The position numbers and the translations under genes are program-made. From Takakia lepidozioides (taxonomy: Eukaryota; Streptophyta; Takakiopsida; Takakiales; Takakiaceae), in assembly GCA_030704615.1 (NCBI GenBank), contig CM060733.1, positions 2,788,001-2,852,000 on the forward strand: DNA of 64,000 nt, written 5' to 3'. The notes under the pieces are model-generated. The model was not told the DNA's origin. It made no database searches and saw only the letters and a program-made list of their open reading frames with translations. This document shows positions 8,885 through 20,800 of this stretch, one piece after another; within the stretch, counting starts at the first letter, position 1; each line of letters starts with the position of its first letter.

Positions 8885-11800
8885 ATGATGGCGAGCAGAT
8901 TGGGCCAAGCAGCCTTAATCACCGGAGCAGGCAGTGGAATAGGTTCGCTCCCTCATTATTGCAGCTTGCCATGTGTTTCTCAGATCTTCCAATGGGTGAA
9001 GGTGACAGACGAGTTGTCTATTATGTTGTGTGCTGGATCCATTGGAGTTGTTGAAATGTTTCAGTAAAGAGGTTTTATGTTATGAAATTTTGAGTGGATG
9101 TTTTTGTGCTCAAGCCCATTGTCACACCATTGAGATCAGGAGGCCTGCCATAGTGGTACTGTGCATAACTGTAATGAGGTAGTAAACGGTCCATCTCACT
9201 GCTCTTTTTTTTAATTCTTTTTGGGTTTCGATTGAGACACTAGTGTAGGATTTGTTGATTCAGAACTCTGTTATTTCAGTCTACATTCGATTTTGAGGTA
9301 TTGGGCAGATTAGTGGTAGTGCAGTCAGTTTTAAGGTTTATGCTACTTTTATATTAGAGTGTCGTACTGTTTGATCATTCAATTGACTGCGCTCCATCTT
9401 TGTCTCTCTAGGACGGGCTTTGTCAGTAGCTCTTGCCAAGAAGGGGGTGAGAATCACTGTAGCAGAGCTGTCAGAAGCACAAGGCCAAGAGACAGTGCGC
9501 CTGGTAGAAGAAGAGCATGCAAAGCTTGCTCAGCGACCTGAATCACCATCAGCCATATTCATTAAGTGTGATGTCTCCAAACCTGGTAATGTCTCACCCT
9601 AAGCATCCACATTTTCTGCAAACATTTGGTCTTGTCGACAAAATGGGACTGGAAACCGATACCATTGTAACTAAAGTTACCATTTTTGGTGCATTATTGC
9701 TGTAATCGGAGTCTCAAATGGAATAGAGGGGTAAGTGTGCCGGATGTTCGTGTGCTGTGTAAAGCACCTTAACTGCTGAAAGTTCTGCTTCCTGAATTGT
9801 ACTCCCCTTCTCTCTACTTTGTTACTCAGTAGGGAGAGGGGAGCAATAGCTCACAACTTGGGAGTTCAATCATAGATGGTAATTTCATAGTCGTGCTGCA
9901 ATATTACATCATGTAAGATGAGTGTCTGTGTCCATATTGTTGTCCGCCTGCTATGTATTGTCTACCAAAAACTTTACTTCTACTCTCAGATCAACTCTTT
10001 GTACAGTGTAGATGGTTAGGCAGTGTAGATACAGGTAGTTTAGTAACCATTCTTTGTTACAATCTATATACCAAGTTTTGTAATGGTTTTGAACCTCTCT
10101 TTTTCGTTGTGTAGTGAACTATCTAACTCAACGTAGCTACCTCCTCACTGTAAGGTTACTGATGGAGCCAACAGTAATTAGAGAAGTAGAAATCTAACTG
10201 TCAACACGACTATTGCAGGGGATTTGGTCGCGGCCTTCACCAAGCACCAGCACACGTACGGACGGTTGGATGTGTGTATTAACAATGCGGGTATTGCAGA
10301 GCCAGAACCATTTCACAAAGACACTAGTAGTGATGGCAAAGGATCTTGGCGGCCGGTGTTGGATATCAATCTCGTAGCCGTCATTGATGGCACACGTCTT
10401 GCGGTAAGATCAGCATCTTCTTTGTACCTTCCTTCCCTTCTCCAACTCTATGGCAGTTCTTTCCCACCCCTGCCCCTGACACTTGAGATGCACATAAACT
10501 GAACTGATTATCCACAGAACGAACGGGTGACCTGAACCAAAACGGTTTTGATGGGTTTGACCTATACTGACCATTTTTGGAAATTTCACCTGTTGGCGAG
10601 TTGTGATTAGTCCTGGGTGTCCTTCTAACAAAACATAATGGAGCCACAGATGCCTCTAAGGGAAAGGTTGTGTGGGACACGAGGTTTCTCGTGGACCCCT
10701 GCTCTCAAACTGAACATGTGTGGAGACCTACAGTTCAAAGTTTGATGGGGTGGTCCTGGGTGTTGTCAGATACAAGCAATGCAAGGCCGAGGGGGTGTCA
10801 TTTTAAACATTGGGTCGGCAGCAGGCCTTTATCCCAGCTTCTTCACTCCCGTCTATGCAGCCAGCAAAGGTCTGGTCTAGCCTCCATTTTGGCAGAAGTT
10901 TGGATTTTACTACCGTATTTTCCAGAAAAGTCATGTTAAATATGATCTCCTAAAAGTCTGCAGTTTCTGGTTTTATTCAGTGCAACATACCGTTAGTTTG
11001 TGATGTGAACGTCAGAACAAATGAATCACTGCCGGAGAACTGACATGATAACCAGAGGGAATTCAAGAACTGCTAAGCTGGTCCTCTGGGGATGGAACTC
11101 CTATGAAACTGAGTGAAAGTTGGCATAAGTGTGCAGCCATCTACAATATGATTCCAGGTTATTGAGAATTAACTTAAGGGCTGTCATGGATATTATCCTA
11201 GCAACATGATGTTGATATCAGGAATGTTATTGTAGCCTTTTCCTGATGTGACATGTGGCTTACTTGCTGTGTTGGCTAAAGAAAGAAAAGCAAGGGGTTG
11301 CAGGAATGCCAAAACTTCAGCTTCAAGTAGTAACCAGGCGACAAAGTTGGTCCTGTCACGTTTTGCAGTATCTCAAATGCAACAAATGATCCATGAGAGT
11401 AGTTTACTTATAATGAGAATTTGAATGAAAAATTGTGTTGTCTAGTGTATGGCCGTCTCACAATTGTTTCTGTATAATATCAGCTGGCGTGGTGAGGTTC
11501 ACACGGTCCCTTGCCAAGTTCCAAAAGGGTCGAATTCGTGTGAATGCTCTTTGTCCTGAGGTACTCAGCTACCCACCAGTATGGGACAACCCCTTGGTTC
11601 TGTGTGTGTGTGTGTATGCAAGGTTCTCTCTCTCTCTGTCTCTCCCGCTCTCACTCAAGGTTGCACAAGCTTGTACCCTCTCCCCACTGCTCTTCAATGT
11701 TTTCATTAATCAGCTTCTTGAAGATGTGGAAAGTGAGGGGTTTGGGCTAAAGGTGGGTGATGCCACCATACCAGCTCTCAGGTTTGTGGATGACTGCACA

Positions 11801-14800
11801 GACCTAGGGGATACCCCCTCCAATCTCCAGGAGCTGATTGATTGTGCGAAGAGGTTCTTTGACCTGTGGAGGCTAGAAACTAATGTTAGTAAATGCGCAG
11901 TGATGGCATTCAACAACCGTGGGAGAGAGGAGGGGATCTCAAATGGAAATGGGATGACAAAGAGATCCCTGTGCTCTCTTCGTTCTTTGACCTGTGGAGG
12001 CTAGAAGCTAATGTTAGTAAATGCGCAGTAGTGGCATTCAACAACCGTGGGGAGGGAGGAGGATCTCAAATGGAAATGGGATGACAAAGAGATCCCTGTA
12101 CTCTCTTCCTACACATATCTTGGTGTTGAGTTTTCGTCCAAGTGTAACTGTATGCATCTGTGGGACAATTCCAACCATTCTAAATCTCTAGAATCCATTC
12201 AGGTTGTTGTGCTCAAAGAAAGCATGTCTGCTTGTTCTAGAACAGCTAATGTGGCTGTTCAGGCCGAGTTTGGCATACCTCCCTTATTCAAGGTCAGATG
12301 GTGGGGCATGCTGAATACCAGATACCATAAGATAACCGACGGTTATTTCTTGGAAACAAGACTGTCCTGTTAAACAGGCTAAGTCTTGGTGGAGAAGGGT
12401 AGAAGAAATTTTCAAGTGTCTGCATATTAGTCCAGGAGATTTGACCCTACTGGATGAAGCTAACCTGGAGGGGTTGTCTCCAAACCATGTCTGATGCCCA
12501 AAGGCTGTCCGATGAAAATGAAGTTAGGATAAAACTTCCCTGAACTTGTTTCCAGTCTGTGGCATGGGCAAGGACCTTAAGGATGATCAGACTACCTTGG
12601 AACAATAAACAGATGCAGAGAGGAAGAGAAGATTGTAATTGCCCGATGTGCGGGCAGCCTGAAGACAATATGCATTTTCTGATACATTGTCCGGGGATGT
12701 TCTCACCAGAGAGTGACCCTCTTCAGGACGATCGAGAACATTGTCCCTACACCTCTGTTCACCAACTTTCAAAATCTTGGGCCTAAAGCTAGACTGGTCC
12801 TATTGGGGTCTGCTGGGCAGCTCACACACAGCTTGTGTAAGGGCTTTCTTGAGGAAATCTGGAAAGTCCAAACGAATTGCCTATTCCAAGGTAAGTTCCA
12901 CTACTGGAGTGAGCCCCTCACAAAGGTAGGGTGTGTTCCCTCTTGTTCCGCCCAAACTGGGCGCGGGGTCTATGGCCACAAGGTCATGAGTACATACTCT
13001 CCACACACTTTTGACTGCCAATCCCTCAGGATTAGTGTGGAAATATGTATGAATGGCATCTGTGGACATTCATTATACTTCGATGCTTGAGGCACTTTTG
13101 GCAGACATGCCCCTCTTCTGATGTACCATCACCTCTGCTCAAATTTTGTGCAGTTTGTGGCAACAGCCCTGGTGGCACAACTCGGTCCTACTGAGAAGAA
13201 GTTCGTCGAGAGTACTGCGGGCTATCTTAGCATGGAAAAAATTGTTGAAGGTGAGCTTCCTTCCACTTGCAACAGTCGCATGACACTTTCAAGTAGAACT
13301 TGAAGAAATGAACACTTCTAGCCATCATGAGTAGGTGGGCTCACATAAATTTCCTTTTGACGATGGAGAGGGATGAGGTGAGGATACTCTGGAAGGCAGA
13401 GTCTGACTGATGTCGTGAATCTTTATCCCAGTCCAACTTGAATCTTTTTGAAGCCAATGCTACAGACTAAAAGACATGAAAATTTATAGTGGTTATGTCT
13501 TTCCATTTTTCTAAGATGATAGCTGCACTTGAGATTCAAATGGATATATAAAAGCTAATATTACTAATCAATCTCAATACTTGTTTGGGGAGGAGTGTTT
13601 CAGGCGCTTTCTTGCTCATCGATGATGAGAGCAAGGCAGGTGAATGCCTTTGGATTACAAATCGAAAGGGGTTTCTGTTTTGGCCATCGGAGGAGGAGAA
13701 GAAAACGTATCTGGTGTCTGCGGCGGATCGCAAGAGAAGAAAGCCTCACTCTATAGCAACGCCACCGTATATCCCGAAGGAGTTCAAGAAAATGTAAGAC
13801 CTACTCTTGCTATTTTCTTCTGTTTATCCTACTGCTTTTGGTTCAAGAAATGCTAAGTTATTCTGTTATTTTCTGTTATAATATTGTAGTACCCCATAAA
13901 TTCTTGACAGGTGACAATCTTGGTGCAATTGGCATAGTTTTGCGGGGTCCCTTTTGCTTATTGGGTCAGGGAAAAATGATATGATACGCTGTCTTTACAT
14001 CTTTGGTGGACAATCTAACCTCACAAGTGTGTTAGTCACCAATGTACATATATTTTCTTCATTCTGATTATACGCCTGTGGATGCAGCGTGGTCCACACA
14101 TTAAGTACCAACTTCAGGGCAGCTACCAAAATAGTGTCTGTGACATATAAACCTCCTTTAAAACCAGGTCATGTGCTGATTAAGAACCTCTATGCAGGCA
14201 TCAATGCAAGTGATGTAAGTTGTTCTTCTTCCTTCCTCCCTTCCTTGTGGGTGTTTATATTGCAGAACAGATCTTATGCTACCATGTAGCATTAAACAGA
14301 AACAAAATGAAATGGTACTTTAGCATTAATCAGAAGTGAAATGGTGCTTTATAACGTCCGCGGAAAGCTCGTAGAGCTTATGGGACAAAGTGGAAGAAAA
14401 CATGAGAGAGGAAACAAAATCAGAGCCAGAAATAAAAGAGAAAAACAGAGAAAGACAGATAGTTGATGGTTCTCTTTCATTAATGCTTAACATTTGGAAT
14501 GTCTAGATGCCCAGGTTCTCTGTAGCCTTGGGCCATGAGAGTGACAATAACTCTTTCTTCAAAGAAATCATTTTTCTGCACTCATCTTTGTGAACTTAAA
14601 TGCCAAGTCCTCCATCCACGTCAAACTTTACTGTTTTTTCTCAATTCTTAAAGCGCAAGATTTCAAGGGCTCCTGAGTGGGGGATGCACCTTTTGGCTTC
14701 CTGACCCTGGGAGAGTACACCAACAAGGTCTTGATGAGTCATCCTAACGCTTCGGTTGAGGGGTCAATATAGCCACTTTCAATCAAAGGTAAAGGAGCTA

Positions 14801-17800
14801 AGGGTGATACTAGAGGCAGTTAAGCATGGTGGATATGTTGGAAAACCACTGGCGTGTGGTCGGGCTAGGGATTGAACCTAGGACCTCCCCCATTCCGGTG
14901 GGGTGCTCTACCACTGAGCTACCCGTCCGGTTCTGTTCTCAAAGTGCCGTGCAAGGGCTATAACCTTGACACTCCAACAGGATAAAGGATAGAAGTAATT
15001 TTGATTTCCTGCTGCTATCTAGGTCCATAATATGGATGCATGTCTATAGAGTTTGTCAATAGCATGATGGCCCCCCAAAACTTTCAATTCAGTATCTAAT
15101 GGTGTGGGATCACATCACTGCAGGTTAATTACAGCTCAGGGCGTTACTTTGGCAGTCAAAAGGCAGCAGCTGCCAAGCTCCCGTTTGATGCTGGCTTTGA
15201 GGTAAACCCCAGTCACTATCTCAGGTTGCCAACTGTGCACAGATGGCTAAGGGATCAATGGTTTGGACTTGAATATGAGTTACTGTGTGGTTGTCCTTGG
15301 GTTACTAGCATGTATCGCAGCAGGGGAAAGAGATGTACTCATCGACTGTTCCCTTCGATTGTTGGCTATGACATATACCCTAAGGCCATAATCCTCATTG
15401 GATTCAGCCCTCCTAGAACTGGTTGTGAGGGTTCAGTACTAGGCTCAACCTGAAATTGCCAAATTGCTGTGGTGGGCTGGTTATGTTGCTTGTGCTTCCT
15501 GCACAGAAAATAAGAGTAGGAGGAGAAAAAGAAGTACCATGTCCAGGTTCAGATGGCTTCTGGGTTGTTAGGCCTTTGTGGCTTCTTGCCTTTACGACTT
15601 AACCTCGGTTTTAATGGGGTGTTTAGTGGAGAGGTTTTCTATGTAAATCTGATCCAGGGATCTTGGCGGTCGACTCCTTTGAGCTGCTAATGCTGTGGTC
15701 AGAGTGCCCTAGGGGCTTTGAGAACTTTCCATCTGTACTTTGTAGTCATTTTGTTGGTGAAGAACCCTCCGAGTTGATTCCTCTTCTGTGTTTGTCCTCC
15801 GTTTCACAGTTGACCTTTCTCTTGCCTGACTTAAGCCAGTTTGAGATTCACTGTAGACTTCCAACTTCCAGTTAGATATACGAGTGAGTCCAATACAAGA
15901 AGTGAAATTTTGAAAGGCGCTGTTTGCTTTCCAGGCAGTGGGGCTGATTGCAGGCATAGGTGAGGGATTGTCCATGGATGGCTTCAAACTTGGACTTCCC
16001 ATTGCCACAGTCAGCTATGGAGGTTTTTCTGAATTCACAGAGGTACTTTGCTGGATGTCCTATAATCCTTCTGGAGTTGGCTGTTCATATTTGTAAAGCA
16101 CGGGCTAGCTTTGTTTTCGGAATTTTGTAAAGCCTTGGCCCTTCAGCTGCTGCAGAACATCAGGTCATATAAACTGGCATTTTAGCATATCACCTTGACA
16201 AAAAAGGGTTGGTTTCTGCTGGCGTGTCCTCTGCTTGGAATAGCAGAAGATGCCAGTTGAAAGTTGTGGGTTGTGGGCTTCTGTCTGTGTAAGCAGGCCC
16301 TAACAAACAGAATGGTGGGTGAGATTGTGTACAGATGCCTGCGAAGCTTGTGTTTGCTGTCCCGGAGGCAACCCCTGAAGTTGTGGCTATGCTGACATCA
16401 GGTTTGACTGCCTCAATTGGCCTCGAGCAGGTAATAGCTTGCAGTGCTCTGCCATCATGACAGATTGGTAGCCTTGTTATGTGACATCTCCATATACATT
16501 AGTGATAGCTCTCTCATGACCAACGGTGGTTCAATCTAACTGGTCACAATTGTGAGTGTGCCACTGGGTGGCAGTGAGCACGAGTTTCTTTAGCATATGG
16601 CCACTGGTAACTCAGTGGAAATTTTTCCACCGGCTTTATCAATGCAATGCTGGTATGCCTTACAGTGTAACTTCCCATGTAGTATTACTAGAATGAACTC
16701 CTGCCAAGAAACAGTGGTCCTTTTCTGGAGCTTATTTTAAATTTGTGAATAGAATTGAACAGCTGATCAAAAATTTTAAGACCTTGATTTTCTGAATAAT
16801 TGCAGGCAGGAAGAATGAAGTCGGGAGAGACGGTCCTAGTTACAGCAGCTGCTGGAGGGACAGGCCAATTTGCTGTTCAGGTGAATATTTCTAGCCCCTT
16901 AATTGAAGTCGCTGTTAGGTCACTTGGTTAGTACTTCCTGACGCTGCTTTTTGTCTCTTTCTTTGTCTCTTTCTTTGTCTCTTTTATGATCCCATGATAG
17001 AGGCCCTAGTTCTCCTCTTTAACCTTATCTGGAAGACTGAAATGATCCCCTTTCGCTGGCGACAGGGGGTCATTGTCAATCTATACAAGAAGGGTGACAG
17101 AGAAGAACCGGGGAACTACCGTGGCATCACGCTCCTCAATGCTGTTGGCAAGACATTCTGCAGAGTTATAAGTACACGTCTCGAGGTTGATCTGGAGTCT
17201 AGAGGTTGTTTCCACGAAGGCCAAGCTGGCTTTCGGGGAAACAGGGGCTGTGTGGATCATATCTTCACTCTAAGCCAGATTATCCAGGGAAGGAAAAAAG
17301 AAGGGAAACCCACTTATGTTTTTTTCCTGGATGTCAAAAAGGCTTATGACACAGTGTGGAGAGATGGCCTATGGTTCCGCCTCTGGTCTTGTGGGATCAA
17401 GGGAAAGATGTGGAGAGTTGTCCACAACTTGTATGCTCACACCAAAAGCTGTGTCACTGTTAACGGACAGAAGTCCAACTTCTTTGACATAGACCAAGGT
17501 GTAGCTCAAGGATGTACTCTCTCCCCTCTGCTCTTCAATGTTTTCATCAATCAACTCCTCGAGGATGTGGAAAGTGAGGGATTTGGGTTAAGGGTGGGTG
17601 ATACCACCATACCAGCCCTTATGTTTGCGGATGACTTCGCAGGCATAGGGGAGACTCCAACCAATCTCCAGGAGTTGATTGATTGCGCGAAGAGATACTT
17701 TGATCTTTGGGGGCTAGAGGCTAATGTCAGCAAATGTGCAGTGGTAGCATTCAACGACAGAGGAGAGGGAGGAAGTGATCTTAAGTGGCAGTGGGGTAGC

Positions 17801-20800
17801 CAAGAGATCCCGGTCCTCCCTTCCTACTCTTACCTGGGCGTTGAGTTTTCCTCCAATTGTAATTGGGATGCACATATCCGGAAAGTTGTTCAAACTGGCA
17901 AGGGCAAAGCTCTGGGGCTCACTAAATTTTTCCACTGCAGAGGGGTCAACTCTGAGGTTAAGAAAACCATGCTTTGTCGCGTTATTAGACCTGCCTTGGA
18001 GTACGGATCTGCTATATGGGTTGATAACTCCAACCAGGCTAAGTCTCTAGAATCCATTCAAGTGGGGGTGCTTAAGGAGTGTATGTCAGCATGCTCCAAA
18101 ACAGCCAATGTGGCTGTTCGGGGTGAGTTTGGCATTCCGTCCTTAAGCTCCCGACGAGATGAATTCAAGGTCAGATGGTGGGGTCAGCTGCAACATATGC
18201 CCAACACCAGATATCCTAAGTTAATCGACTCTATATCTTGGAAACAGGACCGCCCTGTCAAACAGGCTAAGTCCTGGCAGAAGAGAGTAGAAGAGATTCT
18301 CAAGGACCTGGACCTGGATCCGCAAGCCTTGACCCTGCTGGATAAATCTGACTTAGAGGCTGTAGTGTCCTCAGCCATGTCTGTTGCCATGAGATTGTCT
18401 GATGAAAATGAAGTTAGGCAGAAAACTTCCCTGAACTTGTTTCCAGTCAGTGACATGGGGGAGGACATCTTGGATGACCTCAAGGGTCTACCCACTCTCG
18501 GCACTAGACTGAAATTTAAACTCAGGGCAGGAAGCCTACCTTTGAACAGCAAACAGAAGCAGAGAGGAAAGGGAGTGCAATTGCCCGCTGTGTGGGCAAT
18601 CTGAAGACAGTATTCACTTTCTGATACACTGTCCGGGGTTCTCTCACCAAAGAGACGCTCTCTTCAACTCTATCAAGGGAATTGTGCCTGTACCCCTGTT
18701 TAACAACTTTGAAAGTCTCGAGGCTGAGCCAAAAGCCCAGGCCCTTCTGAGGCCTAGTTTTTGGGCAAATCACACACAGCAGATTGATGCTTGTGTGAAG
18801 GGATTTCTAGAGGATATCTGGAAAACCCGGATTAATTCTTTATATGAAGGTAAGTCTTACTACCAACGTCAGCCCCTGACAGAGGTAGGTTCTGTTCCTT
18901 TTGTTCCCGCTCAAACTGGGCGCGGGGTCAATGGCCACAAGGCTACGGCAAACAACGTCTTATGAGTACAATCTTTGACCTTATGGTTAGGTTTTTTCCT
19001 GTGTATAACCGGAATCAACTTCATTTTGGTGGATCCTACACCTAGCAAGCATTCTGCAATTGTAATGTCCCCCTGTTCTACCCTCCTCCTCCTTCCACCC
19101 TTTTAACAGGTGTAGGGTCTACAACCACAAGGTACTCCAAGGGTAGGGTAATGCACGCTGAGTTTAATGACTACATCATATCCCACTACCTTTCCCGTTA
19201 TTTGTTGTTTCATCATTACACATTCTCATTCCCTTCATATTTGATTCCTTCATCTCCTCATAAAAAGATTCAGGAGTCAATCTTTAGATGGATGGAAGTA
19301 AGCCACCTCCGACCCTACCCCTCCCATCTGCGTTTTTTGTGCTACTTTCGATGTCAGTGAATTAACCGCGTTTCTACTTGTGCTGATTGGTGCAGCTGGC
19401 AAAGATAGCAGGGAACAGAGTGATAGCCACATGTGGGGGAGCAGACAAGGCAGCTTTGCTTCGTGACCTTGGTGTGGATCGCGTTATTGATTACAAGATA
19501 GAAGACATCAAATCAGTTCTCTCTCTCTCTCTCTTTCTTGTTTCTTGCTTTCCTTTTGGTCCATAAGCTCTTTGAGCTTTCTGCGGACGTTATAAAGCAC
19601 TATTTCATTTCATTTCATATCTCTCTCTCTCAATCCATAAAGTTTCTTTCATGAAGTTTCCATAAAGTTTTTTTGGGCTGTTTTTTGGCTCTGGTTTTGT
19701 TTCCTCTCTCATGTTTTTTCCATTTTGCCCCATAAGCTCTTTGAGCTTTCCGCGGACGTTATAAAGTACCATTTCATTTCATTTCGTTTCTTCTTTCTTG
19801 TTCTCTCTTACTGTTCTACTGTGTCCCATGCATCTTTGGGGCCCCGGTTGGACAATGTCTCATTTCTTTCTTTGTTCCTTTTGGGCTGCTTTTTGGCTCT
19901 GGTTTTGTCTCCTCTCTCTTGTTTTTTTCCATTTTGTCCCATAAGCTCTTTGAGCTTTCCACGGACGTTACAAAGTACCATTTCATTTCATTTCAATTGT
20001 TCTTCAGAAGAATGTAGATGAATGAGAAAAAAGGGAATTAGGAAACCTAATATGTTGCTCCAGTCTTTTTAGTTTGGCTCCATAGGCCTCCCGGAATTTA
20101 GTTTTCTTTGTTTCATACTCTTTTCCCCTAGCCCTTTCCTGTGAACATAATAAAGCTTGCTTCTTTCTCCCAAAGTGATTGGATGATGCTTGTTGAATAA
20201 CTGATCAAGATTGAATCGCTCAGTTCTTAGTAAAAAGTACACCTCTGGTTTTGAGGGAAACAGGGGCCTGAAGAGAAGGGAGGCTTGAGCAATCCATAAC
20301 CACAAATGATAATCTGATGAAGAAGGGAGATAGAAGATCTCCTTGTACAGGCTTGAGGGGAGACAAATAGAGCTACAGTTTAGATAATGTCAACCAAAGA
20401 GATCTGAATACGAGTATCTGGTAACGTTGTTTAAATTATTCCTGCCAGGTGTTGAAAAAGGAGTTCTCTACAGGAGTGGATCTCGTATATGAGTCTGTTG
20501 GGGGCATGATGTTTGAAACCTGCAGTAATGCTATGGCAAAGTTTGGTCGTCTGGTGGTTATTGGCATGATCTCCCAGGTGAGTCTGGATCTACTTACGTG
20601 AACATGATGGTCATGACCTTTATTACTTGGACCTAAAGAGTCTTTCACACTGTCGAGCTACATGCTCTGCTCTTGGAAGTTTTTGCAAATGAATCAAGCA
20701 GTGAGTGGTTTGCGACGACTTATGAGTAATTTTCTGCCTAGAGTTGCCCTACAAATTTATTAGAGGTCAAAGAAATGAACCATCTGGTCAGATTGTACTG

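Noticed and set aside
14857-14928. Functional tRNA gene
   Set aside because: Cloverleaf is good, but the anticodon arm is faulty and the acceptor stem has a mismatch; the intronic setting fits a SINE.
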